A stretch of 64,000 nt of DNA from Bog-532 sp965277615 (GCA_965277615.1 CBDIDG010000005.1:434001-498000), one strand, 5' to 3'; positions 52,350 through 61,999 are shown, counted from the stretch's first letter. Notes: generated by a model not told the origin, from the letters alone. Numbers and translations are program-made.

Positions 52350-53138
52350 GTGCGCCTGGGTGCGACGCTCGCCCACCTGTCCGACGCCCCCCCGTATGCG
52401 GTCGCCCCCTGGGCCGACCGCCTGGTGACGGCGGGCTTCGAGAGCCTGTGGACGCCCCTTATAATCGGGCGCGGGACACTGGTTCCGGACCCGTTCGTGA
52501 CGCTGGCGGCGGCGGCCACGGCCACCCACGACGTCGAGCTGGGCACGGCCACCGTGCAGGTCCCGCTCTACCACCCGGCCGACCTGGCCTATCGAGTGCT
52601 CTCGCTGATGTCGGTGTGCGGCGACCGGCTGACCCTGGGGGTCAGCCCCGGCTCGACCGAGACCGACTTCACCACGCTGGACCGGGACTACACCACCCGC
52701 TTCGCGACCTTCCACCGCAACACCGGCCGGCTCCGGGTCCTGCTGGCGCACGGGCGGGACGAACACGCCGTCCTCACCCCCGCCGCCCCGGCCGGCGGCA
52801 GGCCGGCCCTTCTGCTCGGCTCGTGGGGCGCCAACGTCGAGCGGGCCGCGCGGGACTTCGACGGCTGGCTGGCCTCCGGGTACCGGCGTACGCCGGATCA
52901 GATCATCGCCGCCCACGAGCGCTACCGGGCGGCCGGCGGGCGGCGGGCGATCGTGTGCGCCATCTCGCTGAACCGCCGGGACGACCTCGAACCCACCGGC
53001 GAGGTCCTCCGCCGCTACGCCCGGGCCGGCTTCGATGACGCCGTCGTCGTCATCGGGCCCGGTGGGCCTGACCCGGAGGAGGTCAGGGCACTGTTCCCGC
53101 GGGAATCACCGGCACCCTGGGAGTCACCGACGCTCTGA
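52350..53138 (+). CDS. LLM-class oxidoreductase, short form
   Basis: 262 residues, GTG 52350 with GGAG upstream; the leader contains three GCCGAG(A)AGA-like repeats. MRLGATLAHLSDAPPY, ELGTATVQVPLYHPADLAYRVLSLMSV and LTLGVSPGSTETDF follow the luciferase-like fold, shorter than the usual 290-330. Follows aacS by 55 bp, probably the same transcript. Confidence 0.85.
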   Translation: MRLGATLAHLSDAPPYAVAPWADRLVTAGFESLWTPLIIGRGTLVPDPFVTLAAAATATHDVELGTATVQVPLYHPADLAYRVLSLMSVCGDRLTLGVSPGSTETDFTTLDRDYTTRFATFHRNTGRLRVLLAHGRDEHAVLTPAAPAGGRPALLLGSWGANVERAARDFDGWLASGYRRTPDQIIAAHERYRAAGGRRAIVCAISLNRRDDLEPTGEVLRRYARAGFDDAVVVIGPGGPDPEEVRALFPRESPAPWESPTL

Positions 53139-53169
53139 GAGTCACCGACGCCCCGAAACCGCCGTCAGG

Positions 53170-53475
53170 TCAGCCGGCCGGCATCTCGAAACCCGCGACG
53201 ATCGCGGCCTTGTTGTCCGCGGCCGCGTGGCGCAGGGGTGCGTGTTCTTGATACTCGGCCGACTGGTACCAGTTGCGGGCAGCCTCCACGGATTCGAACT
53301 CGAGAACAACGGTCCGCGTACCGTGCCAATCCCCCTCGATCTGCTGGGGGGCATCGTCGACCACGATGATCTGGCCGCCCGCCTGCACGATCGTCGGGAT
53401 GGCCTTTTGCGCGTAGGCGTCGATCTGATCCTGGTCGTCGATGTCCTCGGTGAAGATCACGTATCCCTTGGGCAT
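53170..53475 (-). CDS. DUF1330 family protein
   Basis: 101 residues from ATG 53475 with an ideal AGGAGG; the longer open frame to 54000 is not used. MPKGYVIFTEDIDDQDQIDAY, VVLEFESVEAARNWYQSAEYQE and AIVAGFEMPAG are the DUF1330 pattern, a dimeric alpha/beta barrel fold related to the ABM domain. Role unknown. Convergent with the LLM gene. Confidence 0.93.
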   Translation of the reverse strand: MPKGYVIFTEDIDDQDQIDAYAQKAIPTIVQAGGQIIVVDDAPQQIEGDWHGTRTVVLEFESVEAARNWYQSAEYQEHAPLRHAAADNKAAIVAGFEMPAG

Positions 53476-53673
53476 CGGGAACCCTCCTGTTGGCAGCGGT
53501 GCCACGAAGCTAGCTGGCCCTGATCTTCGACATGGTCTCATTTTTCGCCACGGGCGATGAGAACCGGACCCCATCGTTTGCCGACCCGGTCGGCCATGCC
53601 TTCGCCGTAGCTGTAGCGTCGCGTCTGGACAACTCACCCCGGCGATCAGCCGAATTTCCGAACGGGAGGATCC

Positions 53674-53982
53674 GTGGCTTACGTCGCCGTCATCGCCCGC
53701 GTCACGGTCAGGGAAGGTAAGGCCGCCGAGTACCTCGCTGCGTTCGCGCCCCTGCTCGAGCAAGCAGAGCGGGAGCCGGGCACCCTCGTCTATGCCGTCC
53801 ACCGCTCCACCGATGATCCGCACGTGTTCTGTACCACCGAGGTCTACGCCGACGACGAAGCCTTCGCCGCCCACCGGGCGAGCGACGTGCACGCCGCCGC
53901 CGAACCCGTGTTCACCGAACTCATTGCCGCGGCCGACTTCATGATCGGCGAGACGCTGCTGGCCAAGGGCCTGGGCGGCTAG
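53674..53982 (+). CDS. Antibiotic biosynthesis monooxygenase (ABM)-domain protein
   Basis: 102 residues from GTG 53674 (GGGAGG at 6 bp). VAVIARVTVREGKAAEYLAAF, EPGTLVYAVHRSTDDPHVFCTTEVYADDEAFAAH (in parts) follow the ABM fold; YgiN-like quinol or small-molecule monooxygenases belong here. Divergent from DUF1330, same general fold. Confidence 0.9.
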   Translation: MAYVAVIARVTVREGKAAEYLAAFAPLLEQAEREPGTLVYAVHRSTDDPHVFCTTEVYADDEAFAAHRASDVHAAAEPVFTELIAAADFMIGETLLAKGLGG

Positions 53983-54053
53983 CGCTGGCCCGCTGCTCAC
54001 CTGGCCGTTACTCTCTTATTTGTCCAGGTTTTCGGCTTTGCGGCGAGAACGGG

Positions 54054-56843
54054 GTGGGGGCGGGGCGGGTGCAGGAGCGGCAGGTGCCGCTGGATGTGTT
54101 CGTGGGCCGGGTGGCCGAGCTGGCGCAGGTGGCGGAGGTCGCCGCCCTGGCGGCGACCGGCCAGCCGTGGCTGGTGAGCATCCACGGGGATCCGGGGACC
54201 GGGAAGACCGCACTGGCGCGGCGGGGCCTGACCGCGGCCATGGGCCTGAAGGTGTTGTGGGCGCGCGCCGCTGAGGCCGAGGCCGACCTGGATTTCGGGC
54301 TGGTCGACCAGTTGCTGCAGCGGGCCGGTGATGTCTCGGGCACAGTTCTGGCGGCCGATGCCAGCAGCCCCTCCGCTTCATCGTTCGCGGTGGGCGCGCG
54401 CCTGCTCGAATCGGTGGGGGAACTCGGGGCCGCCGGACCGGTGGCGATTGTCGTCGATGACCTGCAGTGGGCCGACCCCAGGTCGGTGGAGGCGCTGTCG
54501 TTCATGCTGCGGCGGCTGTCGGTCGACCCGGTCATCGCCGTCGCGATCTACCGCGGGCCAAGCGATCGGCTGGCCGAATCGGCTCAGCGGGTGCTGCGCA
54601 GCATCGACAACTACCTGGAAATCCCGCTGGGCGGGCTGGGCCTGGACGATGTCGCGGCGATGGCCGACGCCATGGCGGAGCCGCTGGATTCCGAAGCCGT
54701 GCGGCGGCTTCACCTGGGGACGGGCGGGCACCCGCTGTACCTGCGCACTGTCCTGGCCGAGGGGTCCAGCTTTGGTCCCCGGGCTCTGGAGCGGCTCTCC
54801 CTCCCCCGGTCGCTGGCCGCGGCCATCGGTGACCAGTTGCGGGCGCTGCCGCCGGAGACCCGCGGCATCCTGCAGATGCTGGCGGTCCTGGACGTCCAGA
54901 TACCACTGGCTCAGCTCGGACAGGCCGCGCAGATCGATTCGCCCAGCGCGGCGATCGAGGCCGCGGTGGCCGCGGGCCTGGTGGACTGGTCGCCCGAGGA
55001 GCCGATCTGCCCGGTACGACTGCGCCACTTGCTGGTCCGGGACGCCATCTACGCCGGCATTCCGGCGGCCCGGCGCCGTGAGCTGCACGGGCGGGCCGCG
55101 TTGGTGGTCAGCGAGTCGGCGTCCTGGCCGCATCGGGTGGCCGCCCTGGAGCAGCCGGATGAGGATCTGGCCGCTGACCTGGAGCGCATGGCCGCCGATG
55201 AGGCGGACAACGGCCGGGTGACGCTGGCCGCCACCCACCTGCAGTGGGCTTCGGATATCTCCCCGGACCGGGCCGGCCGGGAACGGCGGCTGCTGACCGC
55301 GGCGCTGCGCCTGATGTTGGTGGAGGAGTCCCGGGGGATGGCTTTGCGGCCGGCCGTGGAGGCGGCGGAGCCGACCCCGCTGCGTGGCCTCCTACTGGGG
55401 CGGATGGCGTCCGGCCTGGGGCATTTCGCCGAGGCGGAACGGTACCTGGCCGAGGCGCTGACCCAAGCGCGGGCCGACCCGGATGACGGGCCGCTGGCCG
55501 CGCTGATCGCCGGCACGCTGGGGGGCACCTACCTGCTCATGGGGGCCGGGGAGAAGGGGCTGGCCACCGCACGGTGGGCGCTGGACACCGGATGCCTCGG
55601 CCCGCTCGCCACCAGCCGCACCCGTACCCAGGTCGCGCTGGGTGTCCTGGAGGTGACCGGCCCCACCGCGGCGCTGGCCGAGCTGGGCCACCTGGATGCC
55701 GACCCGGCGCGTATCGGTCCGCTCGACGCCGAGGGCCTGGCTTTCCGCGGGTTCCTGCGGATGCTGGCCGGAGACCTGGGCCGAGCCGTGACCGACATGA
55801 CCGCCGGACTGGCGATGGCCCGCGCGGGCGCCCCGCTCACGCTGGGCCTGACGCCCTACGCCTACCTGGTACTGGCTCAGCACCTGACCGGACAGTGGGA
55901 CGACGCCCTGCTGACCAGCGAGCAGGCTTCCTCCGCCGCCGCGATTCGGGCCCGCCGCTCCCAGCTGCCGCTGCTGCACCTGGCGGCGGCGTGCGTGCCG
56001 GCCGGCCGCGGCCAGACCCAGGAAGCTGACCGGCACGCCGGGCTGGCCAGCGAGATCGCCGCCAGCCTGGACTACTCGCACGAGAGTCTGTACGCGGCGG
56101 TGGCCAAGGCCCTGATTGCTCAGGCGGCTGGTGACTACCTGGGGATGGCCGACGCGCTGGTGCCCTACTCCGACGAGGCGGCGACCGATGCCAGAACCCG
56201 GGCCCTGGCGGCGCTCTGGCGGCCGCTGCTGGCCGAGGGCCTGATCGGTTCGGGCCAGGCCGAACCGGCCGCCGTCGTCCTGGACCAGCTGCGGGAGAAC
56301 GCCCGCCAGACCAGCTGGCTGGCCCCGGCCCTGGCCTGGCTGCAAGGGTGGCAAGCCGAGCAGCAGGGCGACACCGACCGGGCCCGGGAGATCTACTCCG
56401 ATGGCGAGTCGGCCGCCGACCCGCAGAGCCCGGTGTACGTGGCCCGGCTGCTGCTGGCCCACGGCCGGCTGCTGCGCCGGACCGGCCAGCGGCGCGTGGC
56501 GGTCGAGCGCCTGCGGCGGGCCAACGATGTGTACCGGGCGCTGCGGGCCAAACCGTTCCTGGCCCGGACCCAGCAGGAGCTGGCCGAGTGCGGGCTGCAC
56601 GGCATCCAGCGTCCGGCGGAGCGGGCCAAGGAACAGACTGTGCTCGCGCTGACCAGCCGGGAGACCGAGGTGGCCCACCTGGTCGGCAAGGGCCTGTCCA
56701 ACCCCGAGGTCGCCGCGGAGCTGTTCATCAGCCGTAAGGCCGTGGAGTACCACCTGGGCAATATCTACGCCAAGTGCGGGCTGCACGGGCGCCAGCAGCT
56801 GCGGCATTTCGTCGAGAAGTGGCGTCAGCCCACCGCGATCTGA
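54054..56843 (+). CDS. LuxR-family ATP-binding regulator (LAL type)
   Basis: 929 residues. AAA/NB-ATPase with Walker A GDPGTGKTAL (45-54) and Walker B VAIVVDDLQWAD (about 133-144); the middle (about 380-830) is a helical TPR-like array; the C-terminal LuxR HTH is LTSRETEVAHLVGKGLSNPEVAAELFISRKAVEYHLGNIYAKCGL. LAL proteins commonly switch on secondary-metabolite or sugar genes after binding an inducer; no biosynthetic cluster is evident here. Several GTG starts are possible (54054, 54069, 54084). Confidence 0.92.
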   Translation: MGAGRVQERQVPLDVFVGRVAELAQVAEVAALAATGQPWLVSIHGDPGTGKTALARRGLTAAMGLKVLWARAAEAEADLDFGLVDQLLQRAGDVSGTVLAADASSPSASSFAVGARLLESVGELGAAGPVAIVVDDLQWADPRSVEALSFMLRRLSVDPVIAVAIYRGPSDRLAESAQRVLRSIDNYLEIPLGGLGLDDVAAMADAMAEPLDSEAVRRLHLGTGGHPLYLRTVLAEGSSFGPRALERLSLPRSLAAAIGDQLRALPPETRGILQMLAVLDVQIPLAQLGQAAQIDSPSAAIEAAVAAGLVDWSPEEPICPVRLRHLLVRDAIYAGIPAARRRELHGRAALVVSESASWPHRVAALEQPDEDLAADLERMAADEADNGRVTLAATHLQWASDISPDRAGRERRLLTAALRLMLVEESRGMALRPAVEAAEPTPLRGLLLGRMASGLGHFAEAERYLAEALTQARADPDDGPLAALIAGTLGGTYLLMGAGEKGLATARWALDTGCLGPLATSRTRTQVALGVLEVTGPTAALAELGHLDADPARIGPLDAEGLAFRGFLRMLAGDLGRAVTDMTAGLAMARAGAPLTLGLTPYAYLVLAQHLTGQWDDALLTSEQASSAAAIRARRSQLPLLHLAAACVPAGRGQTQEADRHAGLASEIAASLDYSHESLYAAVAKALIAQAAGDYLGMADALVPYSDEAATDARTRALAALWRPLLAEGLIGSGQAEPAAVVLDQLRENARQTSWLAPALAWLQGWQAEQQGDTDRAREIYSDGESAADPQSPVYVARLLLAHGRLLRRTGQRRVAVERLRRANDVYRALRAKPFLARTQQELAECGLHGIQRPAERAKEQTVLALTSRETEVAHLVGKGLSNPEVAAELFISRKAVEYHLGNIYAKCGLHGRQQLRHFVEKWRQPTAI

Positions 56844-56928
56844 TGGCCGCCCGGCGGCCGGCCACCGCAGCACCGCGCTCCTAAATGCCGTTGCTGTCAC
56901 CAGGCCGGGCCGGTTACCGTCCAGCAGC

Positions 56929-57612
56929 GTGGCCGGTGAGACATTCAAGGACATCGTGCGGCGCGGCTATGACGCGGTCTCGGTCCGCTACGACCAGGCC
57001 TCCGGCGGCGGCGCCAAGTACCGGCCCTGGCTGGATCAGCTGCGCAACCGGCTGCCATCGGGGGGCGCGGTGCTGGACCTGGGCTGCGGCAGCGGCCTGC
57101 CGGTGGCCCGTGACCTGGCGGCGGCGGGCTACCGCGTCACCGGCGTTGACCTCAGCGAGGTGCAGGTCCGCCGGGCCCGGGACCTCGTGCCGGGTGCGAC
57201 GTTCGTCCGGGCCGACGCCAGCACCGTCCAATTCGGCGCGGCCTCGTTCGACGCGGTGCTGTCGTTCTACGCCCTGATCCACCTGCCGCTGGAGGATCAG
57301 CCACCACTGCTGGACCGGATCGCCTGCTGGCTGCGGCCCGGCGGGCTGTTCGTGGCCACGACCGGCTACTGGGCCTGGACCGGCGTGCAGGAAGACTGGC
57401 TCGGCGGTGGCGCGCCCATGTGGTGGAGCCAAGCGGACGCCGGCACCTACCGGTCGTGGATCACCCGGGCCGGGCTGACGGTGGAACAGGAAGAGTTCGT
57501 GCCCGAGGGCGACAGCGGCCACGCCCTCTTCTGGGCCCACAAGCCCAGCTCAGAAGGGCCATGGCCGCCCAGCTCGGAGGACGGTTCCACGCCGGGAGCT
57601 GGAACCTTTTAA
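56929..57612 (+). CDS. Class I SAM-dependent methyltransferase
   Basis: 227 residues, GTG 56929. SAM motif I VLDLGCGSGLPVARDL (about 47-62), acidic motif II GVDLSEVQVRRARDL, and motif near FDAVLSFYALIHLPLEDQPPLL. Resembles the UbiE/TehB-like group; substrate unknown. 85 bp downstream of the LAL regulator. Confidence 0.9.
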   Translation: MAGETFKDIVRRGYDAVSVRYDQASGGGAKYRPWLDQLRNRLPSGGAVLDLGCGSGLPVARDLAAAGYRVTGVDLSEVQVRRARDLVPGATFVRADASTVQFGAASFDAVLSFYALIHLPLEDQPPLLDRIACWLRPGGLFVATTGYWAWTGVQEDWLGGGAPMWWSQADAGTYRSWITRAGLTVEQEEFVPEGDSGHALFWAHKPSSEGPWPPSSEDGSTPGAGTF

Positions 57613-57807
57613 TAATTATTTTTAACGATGTACAGCGGCGATGACGTCACCGGAATCATGCGCGCGCTGGAACCGGGGCCGACGTGACCCTCCTGGGGTG
57701 GCCCTGGGGAGGTGAACTAGGGAGTTGCTCTAGGGATTGTGCTCTCGGCTCACGCGACAGTTGGTCTATCAGCACCAACCGACCGCGCCACGACCCGGGG
57801 GAACCGA

Positions 57808-58362
57808 GTGACTGCCCACATCATCGCCGTCGCCAAGGACAACTTGCTCACCCTCGCGTTCATCGTGGGGCTCATCGTCGCGGTCGCCCAGATCGGGCGG
57901 CTGCGACGGCCGTTCACGACGACGGACGTCAGCGCCATCGTGCTGGACAACTACCTGCTCTACGGGGTCGGCATCGGGCAGATCCTCGCCTTCGTGCTGC
58001 ACCCATTCCAGCCCGGACTCGCCCTCGGCAGCCTGGCCATCGGCGTCGCCGCCATCATCGTCCACGGCAAGCGGGCCGACCTGGCCGGCAAGCTCGCCGT
58101 CGTTCTGGCCGCCTCGATCATCGGATACGCCGCCCCGGCCGAGCACATCTACCAGATGCTGGCCCAGCACGACTTCAGCGCGAACAACGTCAGCCTCCCG
58201 CTGATCATGGCCATCGTCACCTCGACCCTGGGGATCGAGTTCGTCATCGCCCACGCCCTCGCGCGCCCGGCCTGCGCCGGCCGGCGCGGAGCCGGGTCAG
58301 ACCTGCCCGAGCAGCTTCCGGACGGCGGCCGGGCCGGCTACGGCCAGGTCGTGGTCGGGTGA
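57808..58362 (+). CDS. DUF6790-like membrane protein
   Basis: About 184 residues from GTG 57808 (GGGGGA 5-6 bp upstream). Four or five helices, e.g. LLTLAFIVGLIVAVAQIG, YLLYGVGIGQILAFVLHP, LALGSLAIGVAAIIVHG, LAVVLAASIIGYAAPA, SLPLIMAIVTSTLGIEFVIAHALA. The last 22 codons overlap the end of the convergent LLM gene and may be read-on rather than conserved. An AT-rich gap (57610-57640) lies upstream. Confidence 0.72.
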   Translation: MTAHIIAVAKDNLLTLAFIVGLIVAVAQIGRLRRPFTTTDVSAIVLDNYLLYGVGIGQILAFVLHPFQPGLALGSLAIGVAAIIVHGKRADLAGKLAVVLAASIIGYAAPAEHIYQMLAQHDFSANNVSLPLIMAIVTSTLGIEFVIAHALARPACAGRRGAGSDLPEQLPDGGRAGYGQVVVG

Positions 58363-59223
58363 CTGCGGGATGAGGTTGAACTCGGTGCAGCCGGCCTCGA
58401 CGTAGGGCGCGAGGTATTCGGCTATGTCCTCCGGGGTGCCGTACGGGCAGTAACGCTCGAAGCGCTCGAAGGGGAGCTGGTAGAAGCCCCGCATGGCCGA
58501 CGCCAGGCAATCACGAGCGGCCGGCCGGGAGTCGGCCAACCCGCACCAGACCTGCATGGCGTGGCGCTCCGGCGGGTTGCTCCGTCCCGCGCGGGCGGCC
58601 TCCTGCGCGGCCAGCTCGACGGCGGCGGCGAACCGCCGGGGTGAGTTCCAGATGCCCAGCCAGCCGTCGCCCAGCCGGCCAGCCCGCCTGATCGCCGCGT
58701 CGGACCGGCCGCCGACGGTAATGGGGATCGTCGCGGCGGGGGGCGCGATGACCGCGTCGTCGAGGTCGAAGAACTGGCCGTGGAAGGTGACCGCCGCGCC
58801 CGTGAGGAGCTGACGCAGGATGGTCAGGGACTCGTTCATCCGCCGCCCGCGGGTCGCCGGGTCCACCCCGCAGATCGAGACTTCGTGGCGGTCCTCGCCG
58901 CCGACGCCGACGCCGAGGACCAGGCGCCCGGGGGCGAGCCGCTCGATGTCGGCCAGCTGGCGGGCGACCAGCACCGGGTGGCGCAACGGCAGCAGGTAGA
59001 GGCCGCAGTAGATCTCCAGCGTGGGGTGCAGCTGGGTCAGCGCCGCGGCCTGGACGAGCCCGTCGAATCCGGCCCCAGTGAAGAAGCTCACGTGATCCGC
59101 GCAGCAGACATGGTCGATGCCTGCGTCGCTGACCTGGGCCAGATACGCCCGGGCCGTCGCCGGATCCCGGTCGAACAGGTCGATGGGCGGGAACACGCCC
59201 ACCCGGACAGCTGGGGTTGTCAT
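58297..59223 (-). CDS. LLM-class (F420-dependent type) oxidoreductase
   Basis: 308 residues from ATG 59223 (AAGGAG upstream). MTTPAVRVGVFPPIDLFDRDPATA, CGLYLLPLRHPVLVARQLADIE, LVLGVGVGGEDRHEVSICGV and PITVGGRSDAAIRRAGRLGDGWLG are typical luciferase-like segments. Start overlaps the mddA-like stop by 4 bp, so the two are coupled. Substrate unknown. Confidence 0.92.
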   Translation of the reverse strand: MTTPAVRVGVFPPIDLFDRDPATARAYLAQVSDAGIDHVCCADHVSFFTGAGFDGLVQAAALTQLHPTLEIYCGLYLLPLRHPVLVARQLADIERLAPGRLVLGVGVGGEDRHEVSICGVDPATRGRRMNESLTILRQLLTGAAVTFHGQFFDLDDAVIAPPAATIPITVGGRSDAAIRRAGRLGDGWLGIWNSPRRFAAAVELAAQEAARAGRSNPPERHAMQVWCGLADSRPAARDCLASAMRGFYQLPFERFERYCPYGTPEDIAEYLAPYVEAGCTEFNLIPQSPDHDLAVAGPAAVRKLLGQV

Positions 59224-60017
59224 CGGTTCTCCTTGTGAACAGTGGGGATCAGCGCCGGGACCCGGGCCAGGTAGGCCTGGTAGTCCGGGCCGAGGGAGCG
59301 CTTCAGGTCTCGTTCCTCGAAGGTGATGCCGAGCAGGATGTAGCCCGTCGCGGCGGCGGCGAACAGCAGATGCCCGACGGTCATCGTGGGCGCGGCCCAG
59401 AACAGGACCACGAACCCGGTCATGAGCGGATGGCGGATGCGCCGGTACAGGCCTCGTTCGGTGAAGGGCGGCGGCTGGTAGCTGGCCCCGCGCGCATGCC
59501 GCCAGGCCTGGCGCAGCCCGAACAGATCGAAGTGGCTGATGCCGAACGTGGAGCTGATGGCGATCAGCCAGCCCGCCGCGTAGACGGCCAGGACGGCGTC
59601 GGCGCCCGGGCCGGACAGGTGCCAGAGCGTGCCACCCACCGGCTGCCAGCACCACAGCAGCAGGGCCAGGGCCACGGTCGCGGCCAGGACGAACGTGGCC
59701 CGCTCGGCCGGGGCCGGGACCAGCCGGTTCCAGCGGCGCTTGAACCAGGGCCGGGCCATCACGGTGTGCTGGGCCGCGAACAGCAGCAGCAGCGCCGCGT
59801 CCACCGTCACCGCGACCGCCGGCGACGACCGGGTCCCCTGGTCGATGCCTCGCGGCACGCCGAGGTCGGCGAAGAAGCCGGCCGCGTAGCCGAGCACGGC
59901 CAGGAAGAACAGGTACCCGGCGACCGCGTACCCGAGGATGAGCGGGGCGGCCAGGCCGCCTGGTTGACGGCTCGGATTGGCCGCTCGCAGGCGGTCTGGC
60001 TTTACGGGGCAGGACAT
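59220..60017 (-). CDS. mddA: Methanethiol S-methyltransferase-like membrane enzyme (MddA)
   Basis: 265 residues, five or six membrane helices. AAGFFADLGVPRGIDQG, LLLLFAAQHTVMARPWFKRRWN, VPAPAERATFVLAATVAL and the C-terminal RIRHPLMTGFVVLFWAAPTMTVGHLLFA / GITFEERDL (isoprenylcysteine-methyltransferase-like SAM site) match MddA, which methylates methanethiol to dimethyl sulfide. Assignment from family pattern; activity not shown. Coupled to the LLM oxidoreductase. Confidence 0.85.
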   Translation of the reverse strand: MSCPVKPDRLRAANPSRQPGGLAAPLILGYAVAGYLFFLAVLGYAAGFFADLGVPRGIDQGTRSSPAVAVTVDAALLLLFAAQHTVMARPWFKRRWNRLVPAPAERATFVLAATVALALLLWCWQPVGGTLWHLSGPGADAVLAVYAAGWLIAISSTFGISHFDLFGLRQAWRHARGASYQPPPFTERGLYRRIRHPLMTGFVVLFWAAPTMTVGHLLFAAAATGYILLGITFEERDLKRSLGPDYQAYLARVPALIPTVHKENR

Positions 60018-60126
60018 ACCTCGACGCTAGGATCGCCGCCCCGCCGCCGCCATCGGGTGAACTACCGGCCCCGCGCCGGTGTTTCCGGCCCGTGCCGCTG
60101 GGCCCGGGCCCCCGGTATCGGGCGAA

Positions 60127-61148
60127 CTACCTAGGCGCTCCGGGGCGCAGGCGGCGCTCGGTCACCCAGGTCGCGATCTGGGCCCGGGAGCGGACCTCCA
60201 GCTTGCGCCGGATGTTCTCCACGTGCGCTTCCGCGGTCCGGGGCGCGATGGCCAGGCGGGTGGCGATGGCCTGGTTGGTCAGGCCGCCGGCGACCAGCGT
60301 GGCCACCGCCAGTTCCCGCTCGGTGAGCCACGGCTCCGGGTCATCGGCCTCGCTCAGGACATCGAGCGTCGCCGCCAGGGCTTCCGGCCAGCGACCGTGG
60401 TAGAAGAGGTGGCTGGTCCCGGGCAGCGGGATCAGCGCGGCCCCCGGGATCAGCGAAGCGATCTCGCGGCCCAGCGCGAACCGCGCGGCCGGGTCGGACT
60501 CGCGGTGCAGGACGGCCGTGGGCGCCGTGATCGCGGGCAGCAGCGACCTGATGTCGGTCTCGTAGTAGACCTCGAGCATGCGGGCCGCGACGGTGGCCGA
60601 GGCGCAGGCCAGCTGAGCGCGGGTGAACGCCTCGACCTCCTCGCGGCTGGGTTCGGGCAGGAAGATGCCGGTCAGCATCTTCGATCCCAGGCCCCAGTGG
60701 GCCCGGACCAGGGCCACGATCGAGTCCCTGACCTCACGCGGCGCCAGGTCAGCCCCGCTGGCGCACGTCCCGAAGAGCGCCAGCGCCTCGACGCGCTGGG
60801 GGAACCGCGCCGCAATCGTGGCGGCGAGCTGACCGCCCTGAGAGGCCCCGAACAGCCGGAAGCGGCGGGCGCCCGCCGCGTCGGCGACGGCCAGCGCCAC
60901 CGCCACCTGCGTGTCGAACGACAGGTCAGCCGCGTCCCGGTCCGATAGCCCGCAGCCGGGCTTGTCGTAGCGAATGACGGTAAACCGCTCGGCCAGGCCG
61001 CCGATGAAGGGGCCGAAGGAGAACAGGTCCAGCTGCCGGCGCAGATGGGTCACCCAGCCTGCGTCGCACAGCAGCGGGGGCCACTGCCCAGCGTCGAGTA
61101 GGCGATACGGCCCGCCGGTGTCGCGCAGTACCGGATCGTCGGGGTCAT
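60127..61148 (-). pseudogene. Alpha/beta-hydrolase-LuxR fusion regulator, frameshifted near the start
   Basis: Adenylate-cyclase-regulator-like protein: an alpha/beta hydrolase domain (FTVIRYDKPGCGLSDR, LFGASQGGQLAATIA nucleophile elbow with Ser, GTSHLFYHGRWPEAL His region) and a C-terminal LuxR HTH (LTERELAVATLVAGGLTNQAIATRLAIAPRTAEAHVENIRRKL). The natural start ATG 61148 (MTPTIRYCATPAGRIAYSTLGSGP) is in a different frame from the rest; adding one C in the C5 run at 61076-61080 restores GPPLLCDAGWVTHLRRQL. A start at GTG 61053 would make 308 residues without the first strand. Real mutation or sequence error cannot be told. Confidence 0.82.
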
Positions 61149-61149
61149 C

Positions 61150-61983
61150 TCAGCCGTCCGACCAGGGGGTGACCGGGCGGGGCTGGGGCTTGCCGTCCAG
61201 GACGACGTCGATGCGTTCGTCGAAGAACGCGACCAGATCGCGGACACCGGTGGCGTCGTGCCGCGGGTCCTCATAGGTCCAGGCCAGATCGGGCACCGCC
61301 CGTCCGGCCACCGTGACCGAGAAATACGACGCCTGGCCCTTGTAGGCGCACCAGGTCCGGGTCGAGCTGGCGGCCAGCCCGGCCGCGACGTCGGCGCGGG
61401 GCAGGTAGTACCGGGTCGGCAGCAGGGTCTCGAACAGCAGGACCGGCCGGGAGCTTTCGGCCAGCACCTGACCGTCCAGCTCCAGGCGCACCCGGCGCGA
61501 GCTGGGCAGCACGTCGATGCGGTGGAACGGGTCGCGGGGGTGGGAGACGTTCTGTTCGTCCTCCTCATACCAGGCGTCGAACGCTCCGAAATCGAGCACG
61601 ACCAGGCCCGCCAGGTCGGGATCACCGGGCAAGAAGCCGGCCGCGGGCCGGTGCTGGCCGGCCGCGTCCAGGTCGACGACCAGGCCTTCGGTGGTGTGGA
61701 CGGCGAAGGGGATCCGCGGGTCGAGCACGCGCCGGCTCGCCAGCCGGGCCGAACCGTCGTGGCCGTCGGCCGGGTCGGCCGCGGCGGGCACCAGCTCACC
61801 GTGCACGTCGGAGCGGGGCACGGCGTAGGACGGCACCACCCGGCGCGGCTCCCAGACCAGCGCGGCCCCGGTGGTGTCGACCACGGTCCGGCCCCCGAGC
61901 TCAGCCCGGATCCGTTTCCCGGTCGGCTCGTACCGCAGCTGGCCGAAGTTGCTGGCCAGCAGCCTGCGCAGCTGGGTACTCAT
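61150..61983 (-). CDS. DUF427 domain protein (two repeats)
   Basis: 277 residues, ATG 61983. Two DUF427 copies: N-terminal around 22-110 (GKRIRAELGGRTVVDTTGAALVWEPRRVVPSYAVP) and C-terminal about 140-250 (VRLELDGQVLAESSRPVLLFETLLPTRYYLP, CAYKGQASYFSV). Beta-tent fold of unknown function. Its stop is 1 bp before the downstream regulator's ATG, indicating coupling. Confidence 0.9.
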   Translation of the reverse strand: MSTQLRRLLASNFGQLRYEPTGKRIRAELGGRTVVDTTGAALVWEPRRVVPSYAVPRSDVHGELVPAAADPADGHDGSARLASRRVLDPRIPFAVHTTEGLVVDLDAAGQHRPAAGFLPGDPDLAGLVVLDFGAFDAWYEEDEQNVSHPRDPFHRIDVLPSSRRVRLELDGQVLAESSRPVLLFETLLPTRYYLPRADVAAGLAASSTRTWCAYKGQASYFSVTVAGRAVPDLAWTYEDPRHDATGVRDLVAFFDERIDVVLDGKPQPRPVTPWSDG

Positions 61984-61999
61984 GCCGGGCCGGCGGACC

